This document shows positions 1 to 12,088 of a DNA stretch of 64,000 bases, piece after piece. A program made the position numbers and the translations under genes. A model generated the notes under the pieces. It worked only from the letters and a program-made list of their open reading frames with translations, was not told where the DNA came from and did not search any database. This DNA comes from Brienomyrus brachyistius (taxonomy: Eukaryota; Chordata; Actinopteri; Osteoglossiformes; Mormyridae). The stretch spans positions 1 to 64,000 of the forward strand of contig NW_026042713.1 of assembly GCF_023856365.1 (NCBI RefSeq). Reading direction: 5' to 3'. Position 1 is the first letter of the stretch; each line of letters opens with the position of its first letter.

Positions 1-1352
1 CTTAATATGGTCAATACAGAAAAGGCATGTTATCATGTTATGTATATACTGCCTCCAGTTACTTAATGCCTAACTTTAATACATTGATTGATTTGTTCAC
101 TGCTGCAGCCTGTGTCAACTTTCCTTTCAGACAGATGTAAAGTCCATTCTGTTTTTGTTCTGTGTAGTTTTTTTTGAACAGCATATGGCTGAATTCTGTT
201 AAACCTCAGACTGAAGAAAATTGTGTTAATTGAAAAGCAAATATCAAAAACTCAGTCTGCAGGAATGTTTTTCTAAATATTTCTGTGGACTTTTGGAAAT
301 TTCACGAAATTCCATTGCTCCATTACATAAACACTGAGTGAGATTTCATTCCCATTACTGCAACGTATGAAGAGGATTATGACTTATTACTTTAGGTTAT
401 CGGACTGAGTGAGTTTTCGAAATTTGCTCTTCGATAACTGAAGCAGTGCTGTGAATGCAGAGGTTATATGCGTCGCATATCAACAGAACTGTATGTTTAT
501 GTCTTGTCTTAATTATTTTGATTAAATGTCTAACTATTCCCAATATGTGTGAACATACTTGGCCAAATAAAGCTGATTCTGATTCAGTCAGAGGGTAATC
601 GTCGGTGTGCTGTACTATCGTGGTGACCCACACAGAGAGCTTAGGACCATGATTTCAGTGTGTGCTTGTGTGAGGGGACAGGCAGGGCGGCGGCTCACTG
701 GGTGATGCACTCCTGTGGGTATAGGGGCTGGGATAGGGGGCGGAGCAGTTACTCCTCAAGGAGGAGTAACAGTCACAGCCGGTGGGGGGAGGAGAGGGAG
801 AGGGTGCTCCCAAACTGGGGGTGTGGGTTTGATGAAGAGCAGAGAGACCCTGAGCCTGGGATGAACCAGCTGCCTACTGAAACGAAAGCGGATAAAGACA
901 GAAACTAGAACCTCAAACTAAACAACACAAACAACAATATCAAGTTATATTCAATCATTAAACCGTTATATATTTAATCTAAACAATAGTAATAAATATC
1001 GTTCCGATTCAAAATATCATTTACGGGTGAATCTTATGACTTGCATTGGAAACAGGAAACGGGCCAAGCTGCAGGGCCAGTTCAAAGGCATAGTGCGAGG
1101 CGCCCAGAAAGGGGGCGAGGTCTGGGCGGAGTCAGCTAAAGAAGAAAAAGGCCTGACCTTTTTCTGGATGCTGTGGACTGTGTTTGTGTGTGAGCTGCAG
1201 CTGCATGTTCCTTACATTTTTTTTATTAACACCAGCACCGTGAGGTTTGGCCTGGACTGGGTCCTGTCCTGCACGGTTGAAGACATGTTGACTGATGGTC
1301 AGCCCGTGTTCTGTTGGATCCCACAGAAAGGAAATGGGAATCCCGTTTGGAT
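1..1352. other. Left flank without a supported gene
   Basis: No gene or repeat is identified here. An open frame at 1027-1362 (+) encodes a Trp/Cys-containing peptide, but it has no signal peptide, family motif or splice context, so it is not called. A purine-rich stretch lies around 720-860. Confidence 0.5.
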
Positions 1353-1609
1353 CGGATGCTGACAGTTGAAAAAAAACTCATGTCTGTGTGTTATGAAAGA
1401 ATATCAATAAATGTTTCCGAAAGGGGATGACTCATTTGGTAATTATTTACGGCTTATGTTATGGCTGAGAAATTTACAGTCTTTACTAAAGTCTGACTTC
1501 TTTCGAGTCACCTTTAATATAGATTGGACACTCTCTATGCTATGTACAATACTTATATAGATGGTACATGTTTACTTGCTTGCACAGATGGTTGATTAGG
1601 TAATTAGTG

Positions 1610-1638
1610 TAAGTGTGTGTGTGTGTGTGTGTGTGTGT
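1610..1638. repeat. (GT)n microsatellite
   Basis: This is an uninterrupted GT dinucleotide run. The opposite arm of the inverted repeat has a shorter CA run at 3719-3732, so the tract length changed after duplication. Confidence 0.9.
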
Positions 1639-1895
1639 CCAATCGCATGTATGTCCAAGGTCCATAGTAAGTAATATACACTGATCAAGAGATGCCTGAA
1701 AGTGGATGAAAGAGGACATTAGTGGGTGTATCACTTAGTGTAACGGGTGCAGGAAAATGAGCAGGACTGCAAGCCATATAATGACCCACTGTCCTTATCT
1801 AGCTCTTAATACAGTATGCATACAGTGATGTATCTACAATGGACAGCTACTATAAGCAGATAGCACAGTACAGGTGCTTAATCTGTATGCTATTT

Positions 1896-2120
1896 CCATC
1901 CATCCATTGTCCAAACCGCTTATCCTACTGGGTCACAGGGGGTCCGGAGTCTATCCCGGAATCAATGGGCACGAGGCAGGGAAGAACCCAGGATGGGGGG
2001 CCAGCCCATCACAGCTCACACTCACACACCATTCACTCACACATGCACACCTACGGTAAATTTAGCTACTCCAATTAGCCTCAGCATGTTTTTGGACTGC
2101 GGGGGGAAACCGGAGGAAAC
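1896..2120 (-). mobile_element. tRNA-derived SINE (V-SINE/DANA-like), 5'-truncated
   Basis: On the minus strand this is the 3' two-thirds of the SINE seen complete at 3116-3463. It ends in the ATGGATGG tail, with the GCGGTTTGG motif next to it. The head with the Pol III boxes is missing. The family name is inferred from the arrangement of a tRNA-like head and a conserved central domain, not from a search. Confidence 0.75.
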
Positions 2121-3101
2121 TAGCAGCTTTGTGTGGTAATTGTTTGTATTAAAAACACATTGGATCAAGTCAAATTATTTTTATGAAGAATTAACATCTA
2201 AAAGCTGCTAGTAGACCGTGGGAAAATAATTTTTCTATTTTCTTTCAAAAGTAGGTATTGCAATTTCCATCATATGTAAGAGGGCCTGCCCATCAGAGTA
2301 ATGTACATCCTGTGACATGTATTGACTATCAAGACAAACTGAAACACGGTGTATTAGGCTGTCAATGAGTACTGGACTAGGGTGAAAAACTGCCTGATAA
2401 TCTACCTATTAACTAGAAGAGTACAAACTGGAGACGGATCCCCTAATACAGAGGGATTAACGTCTGTGCCACATCCAGAACCATTCAGTGTAGGAGTCTG
2501 GTGGTTCTACTGATACTGACAAGTACCCAGCCCCTTTGTTCCCTCTGATAATCATCAGTTCCTCCTCTGAATGCCTTCACCACTCTATTCCTGAATAGGT
2601 ACACATTTAAATATGCTAGCAAGATCAAGGTATTGGGATAACTGTTAGGTTCGCTGTTCAGAGAGTTGCAGTGAAAACCATCATACACAGTGGCCCTTTC
2701 TGGATAAGATTACCTCCCTCTGATCTAACAGGTCAAGATCAAAGCAAGGTGCATTGCAATGTCTGACACCCAGCACACTACAGCATATAAAATACAGGTA
2801 TCCATCGCCTTCCGCATTTGGAACCAGGACCACTTGTTGCAAGTCAATTTGGGCATATCTCAAGTTATACGAGAGAGGCAAGACATAAGGACAGTATACA
2901 CAGTACTGAAATAATAATGTACATATTAAACCACAGCACTTAATAAACAGATACTGCACTTACATTTCACAAAAAAAAAATTAAAGCACAGATTGCACTA
3001 AGAAATCAAAAGATGCATGTGCTAGCAAACAGTGGGAGCTGAGGAAGAAGCAGTGGTGAAATACTTTATTGTACAGTACAGTAAGTTTCTTTTTATAGAA
3101 T
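2121..3101. other. Spacer of the inverted duplication
   Basis: This unique-looking sequence separates the two arms. Short open frames on the minus strand have no recognisable domain, and nothing else is seen. Confidence 0.5.
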
Positions 3102-3115
3102 GAAATAGCATACAG

Positions 3116-3463
3116 GGGGCGGCATGGTGGTGCAGTGGTTAGCACTGTTGCCTCACACCTCTGGACCCGGGTTCGAGTCTCTGCCTGGGTCACATGGGTG
3201 TGGAGTTTGCATGTTCTCCCCATGTCGTCGTGGGGTTTCCTCCCGCAGTCCAAGAATATGCTGAGAATATGCTGAGGCTAACTGGAGTTACTAAATTGCC
3301 CGTAGGTATGCATGTATGAGTGAATAGTGTGTGAGTGTGCCCTGTGATGGGCTGGCTCCCCATCCTGGGTTGTTCCCTGCCTCGTGCCCATTGCTTCCGG
3401 GATAGGCTCCAGACCCCCCACGACCCAGTAGGATAAGCGGTTTGGACAATGGATGGATGGATG
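3116..3463 (+). mobile_element. Full-length tRNA-derived SINE with 14-bp target duplication
   Basis: The head carries an A-box-like region and the B-box-like GGGTTCGAGTC. It is followed by the conserved central TGGAGTTTGCATGTTCTCCC domain and a 3' ATGGATGG tail. The element is flanked by direct repeats GAAATAGCATACAG at 3102-3115 and 3464-3477, a clear target-site duplication from LINE-mediated retroposition. It is the best reference copy for this family in the window. Confidence 0.85.
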
Positions 3464-3991
3464 GAAATAGCATACAGATCTTATAAGCACCTGTACTGTG
3501 CTATCTGCTCATAGTAGCTGTCCATTGTAGATACATCACTGTATGCATACTGTATTAAGAGCTAGACAAGGGTCATTATATGGCTTGCAGTCCTGCTCAT
3601 TTTCCTGCACGCGTTACACTAAGTGATACACCCACTAATGTCCTCTTTTATCCACTTTCGGGCATCTCTTGATCAGTGTATATTATTTACTATGGACCTT
3701 GGACATACATGCGATTGAACACACACACACACTTACACTAATTACCTAATCATCCATCTGTGCAAGCAGGTAAACATTTACCATCTATGTAAGTATTGCA
3801 CATTGCATAGAGAGTGTCCAATCTATATTAAAGGTGACTCAAAAGAAGTCAGACTTCAGTAAAGACTGTAAATTGGCAGCCATAACATAAGCCGTAAATA
3901 ATTACCAAATGAGTCATCCCCTTTCGGAAACATTTATTGATATTCTTTCATAACACACAGACATGAGTTTTTTTTCAACTGTCAGCATCCT
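3240..3991 (-). repeat. Right arm of the inverted duplication
   Basis: This is the reverse complement of 1353-2120, including the outer end at CATGAGTTTTTTTTCAACTG. Small indels separate the arms, for example in the CA/GT tract. Confidence 0.85.
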
Positions 3992-4119
3992 TCTCGATTG
4001 TCAGAAGCTCTGCGCTAGAGGGAGGTTTACTGGTCTTATACTCTTCTGGCACCTTGTGTGATTCCTGACTTGGGACATCAGTTTGGCTCCTTCTGTATGT
4101 GGTTTACATTGTATTTGTT

Positions 4120-5035
4120 CTTTAAAGTTGCCCCTTCAGAATTAGACAGTGTAACCAGCTTGCCACATATTGCCTGGATGACATAAGGTCCGGTAAAATC
4201 CGGTTCCGTTCTTCCTCCTTTCCGTCCCCGCTTCCTCATGTTGAACAGAAGCGCCTCATCTCCAACATGATAAACTGTGCTTTGGTACCTCTTTTGTATT
4301 CGTTTACCACATGCCTGCTTCTGTTTTTCCTGTGACTAGGAGATGTTTTCAGCTGTTGTTGCTTATTGTCTCAACTACTTTATTTTTTTCATCAAAAAAC
4401 GTGCCGTAGCTTTTCTCATCGGGAAGAATAATTGTGGAAAGCTGAAGTGGAAAAACATTCATAGCAAATTATTATTATTCACAGATCATTATAAAGAGTC
4501 ATTTTCTAAAAGCATTAAGAACAATGTAATTTGCTGTTTCAAGATATGTTTTTAAATAACTACTTGTCAGTCATAAGAAACTCTTCAACACACATGATCC
4601 GATCTTGCCACAAATCATTTTTAATCTCACTTTTGTTGCCAGCAGTTCAGACATTAATGGCTGTGTGTTGAGTTATTTTGAGGGGACATCAAATTTACAC
4701 CATTATACAAGCTGTACACTGATTACTTTACATTCTATCAGAGTTTCATATCTTTAACGTTGTCCCTTGAAAAGATATAATAAAATATTTACAAAAATGT
4801 GTGGGGTGTACTCACTTTTGTGAGATACTGTATATTAAGGGATTGATTGTCAATAATATCAGTAATTCCTGATGTAATGTTAAAAGAATAGAGCCTGTCT
4901 CACACAGTTCTAAAACAACCTCAAAAACAGACTTACCATTTTATGTCATCATTCGTTTTCTCATCCAGGCCATTGGTTTGGGGATGATATGCAGCAGTGA
5001 TCAACGGCAGAACAGGGGCTCTGAACGCAGTATGG
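4120..5035 (-). pseudogene. Ty3/gypsy-type integrase remnants
   Basis: Two minus-strand blocks resemble a retroelement integrase. At about 4970-5035 the frame reads ITAAYHPQTNGLDEKTN, which matches the region around the catalytic Glu of Ty3/gypsy integrases. At about 4120-4330 the frame reads a C-terminal segment with FNMRKRGRKGG followed by TGPYVI, as in the integrase C-terminal domain. The intervening sequence is replaced by other DNA, including a Tc1-like end, and no complete pol frame survives. It is an old broken insertion. A Ginger-type DNA transposon integrase is an alternative. Confidence 0.65.
4600..4832 (-). mobile_element. Tc1-like transposon end fragment
   Basis: On the minus strand the sequence begins with the TIR-like CAGTATCTCACAAAAGTGAG next to a TA, and continues into an AT-rich stretch. 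This is the terminal sequence of a common fish Tc1/mariner family. No second TIR or transposase is seen, so it is a solo end. It lies between the two integrase blocks. Confidence 0.6.
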
Positions 5036-5040
5036 ATTAA

Positions 5041-5645
5041 AAAGGAATTAACCATCTCTCTCAATATAAAATTAGGATCATTTATTCTCTACAGAGGCCC
5101 CCATAGAATAGTGCATCCATCCCCTCACTCATGTTTAGACAGACGTAAGGCAACAGGCCAATGACATTCAGAACAGCAACAACATCAACAATTGTACAGC
5201 TAGTTTTAAAATTTAATAAAAAAGACAAACCAATTAGGTAATATTAATGAAATTATTAAAATGTGCAGATTAATAGTCAGAAATAATTTGCGATTTTAAG
5301 AGCGGAAAGGATACATTAAAACTCAATTACATTTATCCCTTAATAATAAAAAAAAGGTTTTTGAATTTTACATCATGATAAATGAGAACTATATGTGATT
5401 ACTAATTACTGTTGACTAATTTCCTGTCTGGACGTTTCCCTCCTCATTGTTAAAAGTCATTATATGTCTGGGTGCCAGTCAGTGGAAGCACACAGACATG
5501 TTGGCCAGCTGTCATATTCATTCAGCACCAGCCCATCAAGTAGAGAATTCAGCACCACGGACAGTGACCTGTGTTACAATGACATCAGGTCATTGGCTCT
5601 AAATATTTTTCTAGAAATAACTAAATGGCTCTATTGTAGAAATTT
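5041..5645. other. No supported gene
   Basis: This AT-rich stretch has no recognisable feature. The open frame at 5464-5805 has no family motif. Confidence 0.5.
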
Positions 5646-5650
5646 CCAGC

Positions 5651-6660
5651 CAGAGTCTTGTGGTGCGTTCGTTTTTCTCTCGGAACTTGGAAATTCCAAA
5701 TTGGGTGACATCACATCCAACAATCTCCCGTTCAAGCTAGCACAACTCGGAACAAACATGGCTGCCTCCATGAATACGCTGCTGTGTTGTTGCTTTATAT
5801 TTTAGCAGTTATGGAGTAAGATTATTATTTCAGACAAATAAACAAGAAACAGGAACTAGTCAAACCACATTAAAAGCTTTATAAAGTATTTTAGTACATT
5901 CATAGCGATATTCTTTTTTCGAGAGGCAAACAAACTACAAACAAACCAAAAACACTAACAAGTCTGGTAAAAATCTGATATTGCATGTTAGGATACTGTT
6001 TACGGTCACAATATGGTATTCTCTAAATCGAACACGTGCAATTACATTAATAATTACTAATAATTATAAATAATAATAATAATAAATGGGCGGTATGGTC
6101 GTGCACTGGTTAGCACTGTTGCCTCACACCTCTGGGACCCAGGTTCAAATCTCCGCCTGGGTCACATGTGTGTGGAGTTTGCATGTTCTCCCCATGTCGT
6201 CGTGGGGTTTCCTCCGGGTACTCCGGTTCCCCCCCACAGTCCAAAAACATGCTGAGGCTAATTGGACTTGCTAAATTGCCCGTAGGAATGCATGTGAGAG
6301 TGCATGGTGTGTGTGAGTGTGCCCTGCGATGGGCTGGCCCCCCATCCTGGGTTGTTCCCAGCCTCGTGCCCATTGCTTCCGGGATAGGCTCCGGACCCCC
6401 CGTGACCCAGTAGGATAAGCAGTTTGGAAAATGGATGGATGGGATAATAATAAATTTAACAAAATAAACATTTTTAAGGATTTGTAAAATAGAATTAATG
6501 TTGAGTGTGTAAGCCGCCATGTTGAAATTACGTCACAGGGGCAACTCGGACAAGAAGATTCTGTCAGACATTAACGTCATAAAAGAGGCGTTTCTAATGG
6601 GAAGTGATGTTTTTCGTGACGTTTTTGTCCGAGTTGGAGTGAAATAATCAAACGCAGCAT
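5651..6660. mobile_element. Possible non-autonomous DNA transposon
   Basis: The left end, with GGTGCGTTCG and CTCGGAAC, is roughly inverted at the right end near 6600-6660, with CCGAGTTGG and CAAACGCAGCA. Both ends also hold inverted AACATGGC and GACGT-type motifs. No coding capacity is seen and no clean target duplication was found, so the exact ends are uncertain. The SINE at 6088-6442 is a later insertion inside it. Confidence 0.4.
6088..6442 (+). mobile_element. Full-length tRNA-derived SINE
   Basis: This is the same family as 3116-3463, with head, central domain and ATGGATGG tail all present. The flanks are AATAATAATAAAT-like on both sides, so the target duplication falls in a simple repeat. 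Confidence 0.85.
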
Positions 6661-7319
6661 GTGTTCCTATTTGAAGAGAATATTCTATTTTTATTCTAAG
6701 GAACTACAGAAAATCAGCTCTGCATGTGATCTCCCCTTTACTGCTCGAGCAGGGCACACGCACATCAACAAGTGTCAAGGCAGCAAGTGCATGCAAACAA
6801 CTTCTCAGGACGGTTACAGTATAGGACCTTCAGAAAGAGCCAGACTGCGGCGTCATTCAGAGATTCCATTGTCTAAGGCTTGCACTAAAACATTACAGCA
6901 TATTTAAACAAAGTAGCATGGCACCTGTGTCAGAATCCCTCCCTGCCTTGTTCTGTTCTCTCTTTGTTGTCCCCATTTAGCCAGCACATGTCACTGGCCA
7001 TCCTGACTCCTCTTTTGATTGTGGGTTTTAAGGATATCAGTGGGTCTGTGTTTTCATAATTGTCCCCCAGGCCACCATGCTGCTCAGCCCTTGATTCCAA
7101 CTACAGTTGCAATCAGGTGGTTCTCAATCTACTAGGACTGTATAACAGGATTGGCCACCTGTTCTACCTTTACTCGTTCAGCCGCATTCATGAGTCTGGC
7201 CTATAGGTTATTCAAATTTTGTCCTGCCAAATTTACCGGACAGGAGGTGGACACTGCAAATGAATGTGTGAATACTCCAATACCTACATCTTTACAAGTT
7301 ACCTGAAGTGGTTTGGTAA
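6661..7319. other. No supported gene
   Basis: No motif or repeat is recognised apart from short open frames. Confidence 0.45.
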
Positions 7320-7890
7320 ATGATTGTGAGGTTGGAAGTCCTTCTTGATGTCTGTTTGCAGCTCATCCACCAGCAACTGCACGAGTTGTCGCTCCCAGAG
7401 GGAATCCCACTCTCGGTCCGCTGGAGGGTCCATCTCACTGTAGCTGGAGTATGTTTCCATCAGTCACTTGGCGTGGGGCTCACAGAATTTACCAGGCTCC
7501 TGTTTAATCTGACGCACCTTAGTCCAGTCCATGCATCTGGGGAACTTCTCTGAAAATCTCTGGCAGATTCTTTGCAGCTATACTTGATATTGGGTACTTG
7601 CCGCAACTAAGTAATGGGTTGTTGAATCAAAGTCCCGTTCCATGTCAAAAATAACCCCATTTTAGGGTTTTGTTAAACAACTGGTCTAATTTGGATGCAG
7701 AGGTTCTGCACGGAAGGCCCAGTCTCTGAAGGGCTGTGGCATAGCGAGGCCTGTTCTGCCTGGAATCCGGCAGGTCACTGGCAACATCCCCCAACTCCTT
7801 CATCTATAAGGTCGGGAAACCAGAACGTTTACTCCCCCTTATGGATAAGGACATACCAACGTTGGGGCAACTCCTGCTGCCTGAGTCTTC
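7320..7890 (-). pseudogene. Retroelement gag-like fragment
   Basis: The minus strand reads MDWTKVRQIKQEPGKF and continues in a capsid-like segment with DREWDSLWERQLVQLLVDEL. Internal stops are present. It resembles the retrovirus-like gag capsid region and matches the fragment at 48500-48725. The upstream part reads ATGAAGGAGTTG before GATGTTGCCAGTGACCTGC, the same sequence that is split by a CR1 at 47.5 kb. No LTRs or pol were identified next to it. Confidence 0.55.
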
Positions 7891-7939
7891 AACCAAGTCC
7901 AAAACAAAAGTATACAATGTTAGGAAGGGTAATTCAATG

Positions 7940-9544
7940 GTATGAGACTGAAACTAGAAACTGTAAATCGGATGGAGTTAAATAGCAATACTGTGGAAGA
8001 GGCATGGGAATTTTTTAAAAGCACATTGTTGCAAGTGCAAAAGAACTTCATACCCGTTTCCAGAAAAACTAAATCTAGGAAACTGCAACCAAGCTGGTGT
8101 CATGACCTGCTTGTACGATCCTCGTGTGTGCCACGCCCCCTCATTAACCATGTGTGCTGCCCCGATTGTAACCAGCTGTTTTCTGTCAGTTTGAGTAGTC
8201 CTGTGTATTTAGTCCACATTCAAGTCTGTTTCCCCAGTCCTGTCATTGAAATCTCTCGCTGTTGGTACCTGTTTTCATCAATAAACCCTCATTCCCGACT
8301 CTCCGTTTCCCGGATCCTTGATTCCTCGCTTCCTGCCTGTTCGTCCAGCACGCGATGTCACAGGTGGTTTACTACGAAAATTAAGAATAAAGTCAGGAGC
8401 AAAAGGGCTTTCTTCCACAAATGGAAATTAACTAATGATTTCAAAATAAAGCAGGAGTATCTACGTCTACAGGTTTAGTTAATAACAGTTATAAGGATGA
8501 CGTTAAAAGTTTCTTCCAATATTTTAACTCCGAAAGAGCTCTAAAAGCTGAAAATCACTCATTTGCAGGATAGTAAGGGCCTTATAATTGAAAATGAAAT
8601 TGATATAAATGAGTTTAATGATTATTTTACAATGGCTGTTCACAGTAGAATAGCTTACCACCATTTAGTACAAATACAACGATGTCTATGACCAATATAT
8701 GTATAACTGAGGCTGATGTGGTACAAAGCCTAGCTAAGCTCAAAATAAATAAATCGCAAGGCCCTGATGGCATCTTATCTATAGTTTTAAAAGAGATGAG
8801 GGGTATTATTAGCCAACCTTTAACTTTACTATTCCAGAAATCATTATCTGCTGGTGTGGTATCTTCTGATTGATGTTAGATCATGTCTCATGTCCAGAGA
8901 GGCTACAACAGGATCTGGATTTAATTAGCGACTGGGCTCATACGTGGCAGATGAAATTTAACATAGATAAATATAAGGTAATCCATGCAGGGAGCAGAAA
9001 TATAGTAAATATAGTAAAGTACAGATATTTTATGGGTTCCACTGAAATAAAGGTAGCTGATTACGAGAAAGATCTCGGTGTGTATGTTGATACTTCCATG
9101 TCCCACTCTTGCCAGTGTGGGGAAGCATTAAAAAAAGGCAAAAGGATGTTGGATTAAACTCCACACACCTAGAGATGTAAGTCAAGAGAAGTGATGCTAC
9201 GATTATATAATTCCTTGGTAAGATCCCACCTAGAATACTGTGTGCAGGTTTGGTCACCATACCTTCAGAAGGACATTGCTGCCTTGGAAAAGGTGCAACG
9301 TAGGATGACTAGAATGATTCCTGCACTTAGAGGAATGTCTTATGAGGAGAGGTTCGCTGAGCTGAATCTGTTTAGCCTCAAGCAAAGGAGACTATGGGGG
9401 GACATGATCCAGGTATATAAGATTCTAACAGGTCGGGATGCTGTTCAGCCAAATGACCATTTCAATATTAATTTAAAATACTAGAACTCGTGGCCATAGT
9501 GGAAATTAGCTGGAGAACATTTAAAAATGAATCTGAGGAAGCAC
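7940..9544 (+). pseudogene. CR1-like LINE, internally deleted reverse transcriptase
   Basis: Blocks in order: a pre-RT segment (about 7985-8097), its continuation after an inserted element (8367-8480), the RT start with NKSQGPDGI (8740-8775), then a jump to LQQDLDLISDWAHTWQMKFN (8902-8960) and the 3' segment with HLEYCVQVWSPYLQKDI (9220-9280). About 115 codons, including the catalytic FADD block seen at 48.4 kb, are missing near 8873. Stops and frameshifts are common. Its 3' end is cut by the L2 element at 9545. Confidence 0.8.
8098..8366. mobile_element. Short insertion inside the CR1, related to the 28-kb and 49-kb repeats
   Basis: The CR1 frame is interrupted between PSW and FTTKIKNK. Removing the insert leaves CAAGCTGGTGGTTTAC, and GGTG is repeated at both junctions, consistent with a 4-bp target duplication. 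The insert includes GTGTGCCACGCCCCCT and a CAATAAACCC motif, and resembles the reverse complement of parts of 28.1-28.25 kb and 49.12-49.37 kb. It may be a solo LTR or a short non-autonomous element. Confidence 0.6.
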
Positions 9545-10870
9545 TTCAATTCAATTCAATTTTATTTATATAGCGCTTTTAACGACATGCATTGTCACAA
9601 AGCACTTTACATTTAACCGGCCAGAACCCCACCAAGCAAGCCTGAGGCGACAGTGGCAAGGAAACTCCCTCTAGCAGGAAGAAACCTTGAGTGGAACCTA
9701 GACTCAGAAGGGGACCCCATCCTCCTCTGGGCGACCAAGGAGCATGAAACTGCATTTACATTGACATTCATTAGAGTTCATATAGTTATAAAGTCCCAGT
9801 TGGTTTCATGTAGTTATATCCAGGAGTCCAGGTGCGGGTTCACACGGTGTAGTCGGCTCGGTATCAGCTCGAAAAAGAGAAGATGGAGAAGAGTTATTGC
9901 CCTACACCTAACCGGCAGGACTAAAGCAACTATGACAGCCTGCCTAAAAGAGTGACCTGGAAGGAAGCACAGGCATGAGGGTTTACAGAGGTTTTGGCGT
10001 CAAGCCACCTCCCATCCACAGCTTAAGTGATCGGCGAGAGTGGCAGGACGACAGCACCAATCCCCCCTTTCCCCTTCAATCTCAAATAACTATGAACCTC
10101 CAGATTTCCCATTCACCTTAGAAAAGAAGATTTAACTATCCAAAAGACTGGCGAAAGAGGTACATCTTAAGCCTTGACTTAAAAGCAGAGATTGTGTCTG
10201 AGTTCCGAACACTAATAGGAAGTTTATTCCATAGCTGTGGTGCTTTATGAGCAAATGCTCTTCCCCCAAAGGTAATGTTCTTTATTCTGGGTACGGATAG
10301 AATACCTCCATCTCGTCATCTAAGTGTATGATTCGGAACGCAAATGAGGTCACTCACATACTGCGGTGCAAGACCATTTACAGCTTTATAGGTTAAGAGC
10401 AGTGTTTTGTAGTCAACACGAAATCTAACTGGCAGCCAGTGCAGTGAAGATAAAATTGGGGTAATATGATTATATGTTTTAGTTTAACTATTGCTAGTAG
10501 CGGTTCAATCAATGCTGGGAGCATCGCTGAATAATTTTGATGGAACAGGGTCTAGCATACAAGTAGATGAATTTGAAGATAAAATTAAGTACATCAGTTC
10601 TGACTGGTTAACCAATATTCAATATTCAAAATGTTCTGTTTAATTGAGCATATTTTTGGTCAAAAAGTTTCATAAAGTCGTCACTGGAAAATAACCAGTG
10701 GTCTGGTTATTAGTCAGCTTGGACACCATAGTAAATAGGAATCTAGGATTATTTTTGTTTATTTCAATTAGTTCTGATAGATACTAGATGATTTGGCGGC
10801 ACTAAGAGCCTTTTTGTAGCTACCCATAGCCTCTTTCCATGCTAGTTCGAACACCACTAGTTTAGTATGA
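9545..10870 (-). pseudogene. L2-like LINE, internally deleted
   Basis: The minus strand encodes L2-type reverse-transcriptase and C-terminal blocks: KNNPRFLFTMVSKLT near 10720-10770, LLLTYKAVNGLAPQYVSDLI near 10350-10410, and AFAHKAPQLWNKLP near 10220-10260. The 3' end is a (TTGAA)n tail at 9545-9560, next to the TATATAAATAAAA motif. Most of the catalytic RT core between the first two blocks is deleted, and stops are present. Confidence 0.8.
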
Positions 10871-12076
10871 TGCCACTTACATTCTGTAAGGACATAAAAC
10901 TTATAGGTCCTGCAGGCCCCAACTCTGATCAGCCTGCATCAGTCTATTTCAGAGCTCCGCTGGCCCAGGCAAGACTGGACTCAACTCGTCAAACCACCCC
11001 TTTTAAGGAAGGCAAAGGCCTGCCGGCTCCTGAGAGACTGGATAGGAATAACTGGAGCAGCACAGAAAAAGCAAGACCTTTCACCCCCGGAGTGACCAGA
11101 GTTCCACAATCAATCCACAGCAACAACAGCTGTCAGCCTCCAGACACAGACACCTTTTCCACTATAAACAGGATAACTCAGCACACATAGATGTTAGGGA
11201 CAAATACACGCATGTTTGGTCTCGTTTGAATAGGCATGAGACGAGGAGTATTATACTCTCAGATTTAAGGCAGTATAGCTTTTCCTAAGAGAAATACAGA
11301 AACTTCGGCTCAACCCACCAAACTGAGAGAGATTCTCTCATGGTAGAACAAGGGAATTACAACCACCCCCTAAAGTGATCTGATTGGCTGGGGACTTGAG
11401 AACCAAGGTCAGCAATGCCCCTAAAATTAACCATTGACCGAAATTAGTCAGTCTTCAGAAACATGCCATCACCTGGTCTGGATACTTAAGGAAGGGCTTC
11501 AGAAGTAGTCGGGGAGTCACTCTGTAATCAGAGCTCCCGCAGAGAACTGGGTGAAAGTCTATCTGTAGTCAGATACTTTCCACAGAACTTTGTTCACTCT
11601 CAGCTGAGGAATGTGAATACATGATATGAAGACAACTGGATCACAACTGGATCACGGGGGAATCATAAGCAGGGAAGAACACACAGGCAAACAGCAGCAG
11701 CAACATTAAAGGCAGGACTGAGAAGCACATTTATACAAGGCTAAGCAGGGAGCAAACTAGAGGCACCTGAAATGAGTAACACAAGGGCAGGAAGGAGAGG
11801 TAAAACAAACGCGGAACAGGCATGGCACGTTATACCACACTAGGGAGGAAACGGGAGGTTCAGGAGGGCAGGGTGTGGCAGGGATCCGTTTCAAAATTTA
11901 ATTTTGGCTTGTACAAACCTTGGTAAAAGCTGCAAAAGATCGATCAACCACTTTCTGAGCTATTGTCTTAACAAACAAAGCATCTGTTGGGGTGGCGGTG
12001 TCTGGGGAATACCATGTGTAATACACCTTGTGAAGATTTATATGTAAAACAAAATATTTTTTGATTCTATCACACA
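10871..12076. other. Unclassified, possibly LTR-like sequence
   Basis: No gene is supported. An open frame at 10867-11190 has no recognised motif. Around 11360-11640 the sequence has a promoter-like and leader-like look. Around 11650-11890 it has a purine-rich style like the 28-kb and 49-kb repeat. No LTR pair or target duplication was found. Confidence 0.35.
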
Positions 12077-12088
12077 TATAGAAATTAT

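Larger units (their letters stand above)
1353..2120 (+). repeat. Left arm of a large inverted duplication
   Basis: The reverse complement of 3240-3991 matches this stretch with a few percent mismatch. The match starts at the CGGATGCTGACAGTTG motif, runs through the AATAAATGTTTCCGAAAGG region, and ends inside a minus-strand SINE. The spacer between the arms is about 1.1 kb. The SINE and one copy of its target duplication lie inside the arm, so the SINE was present before the inversion-duplication. Confidence 0.85.

Noticed and set aside
1027..1362. Possible Ig-like or novel ORF
   Set aside because: Trp and Cys residues are present but spacing does not fit a V domain, and there is no signal peptide or splice context.
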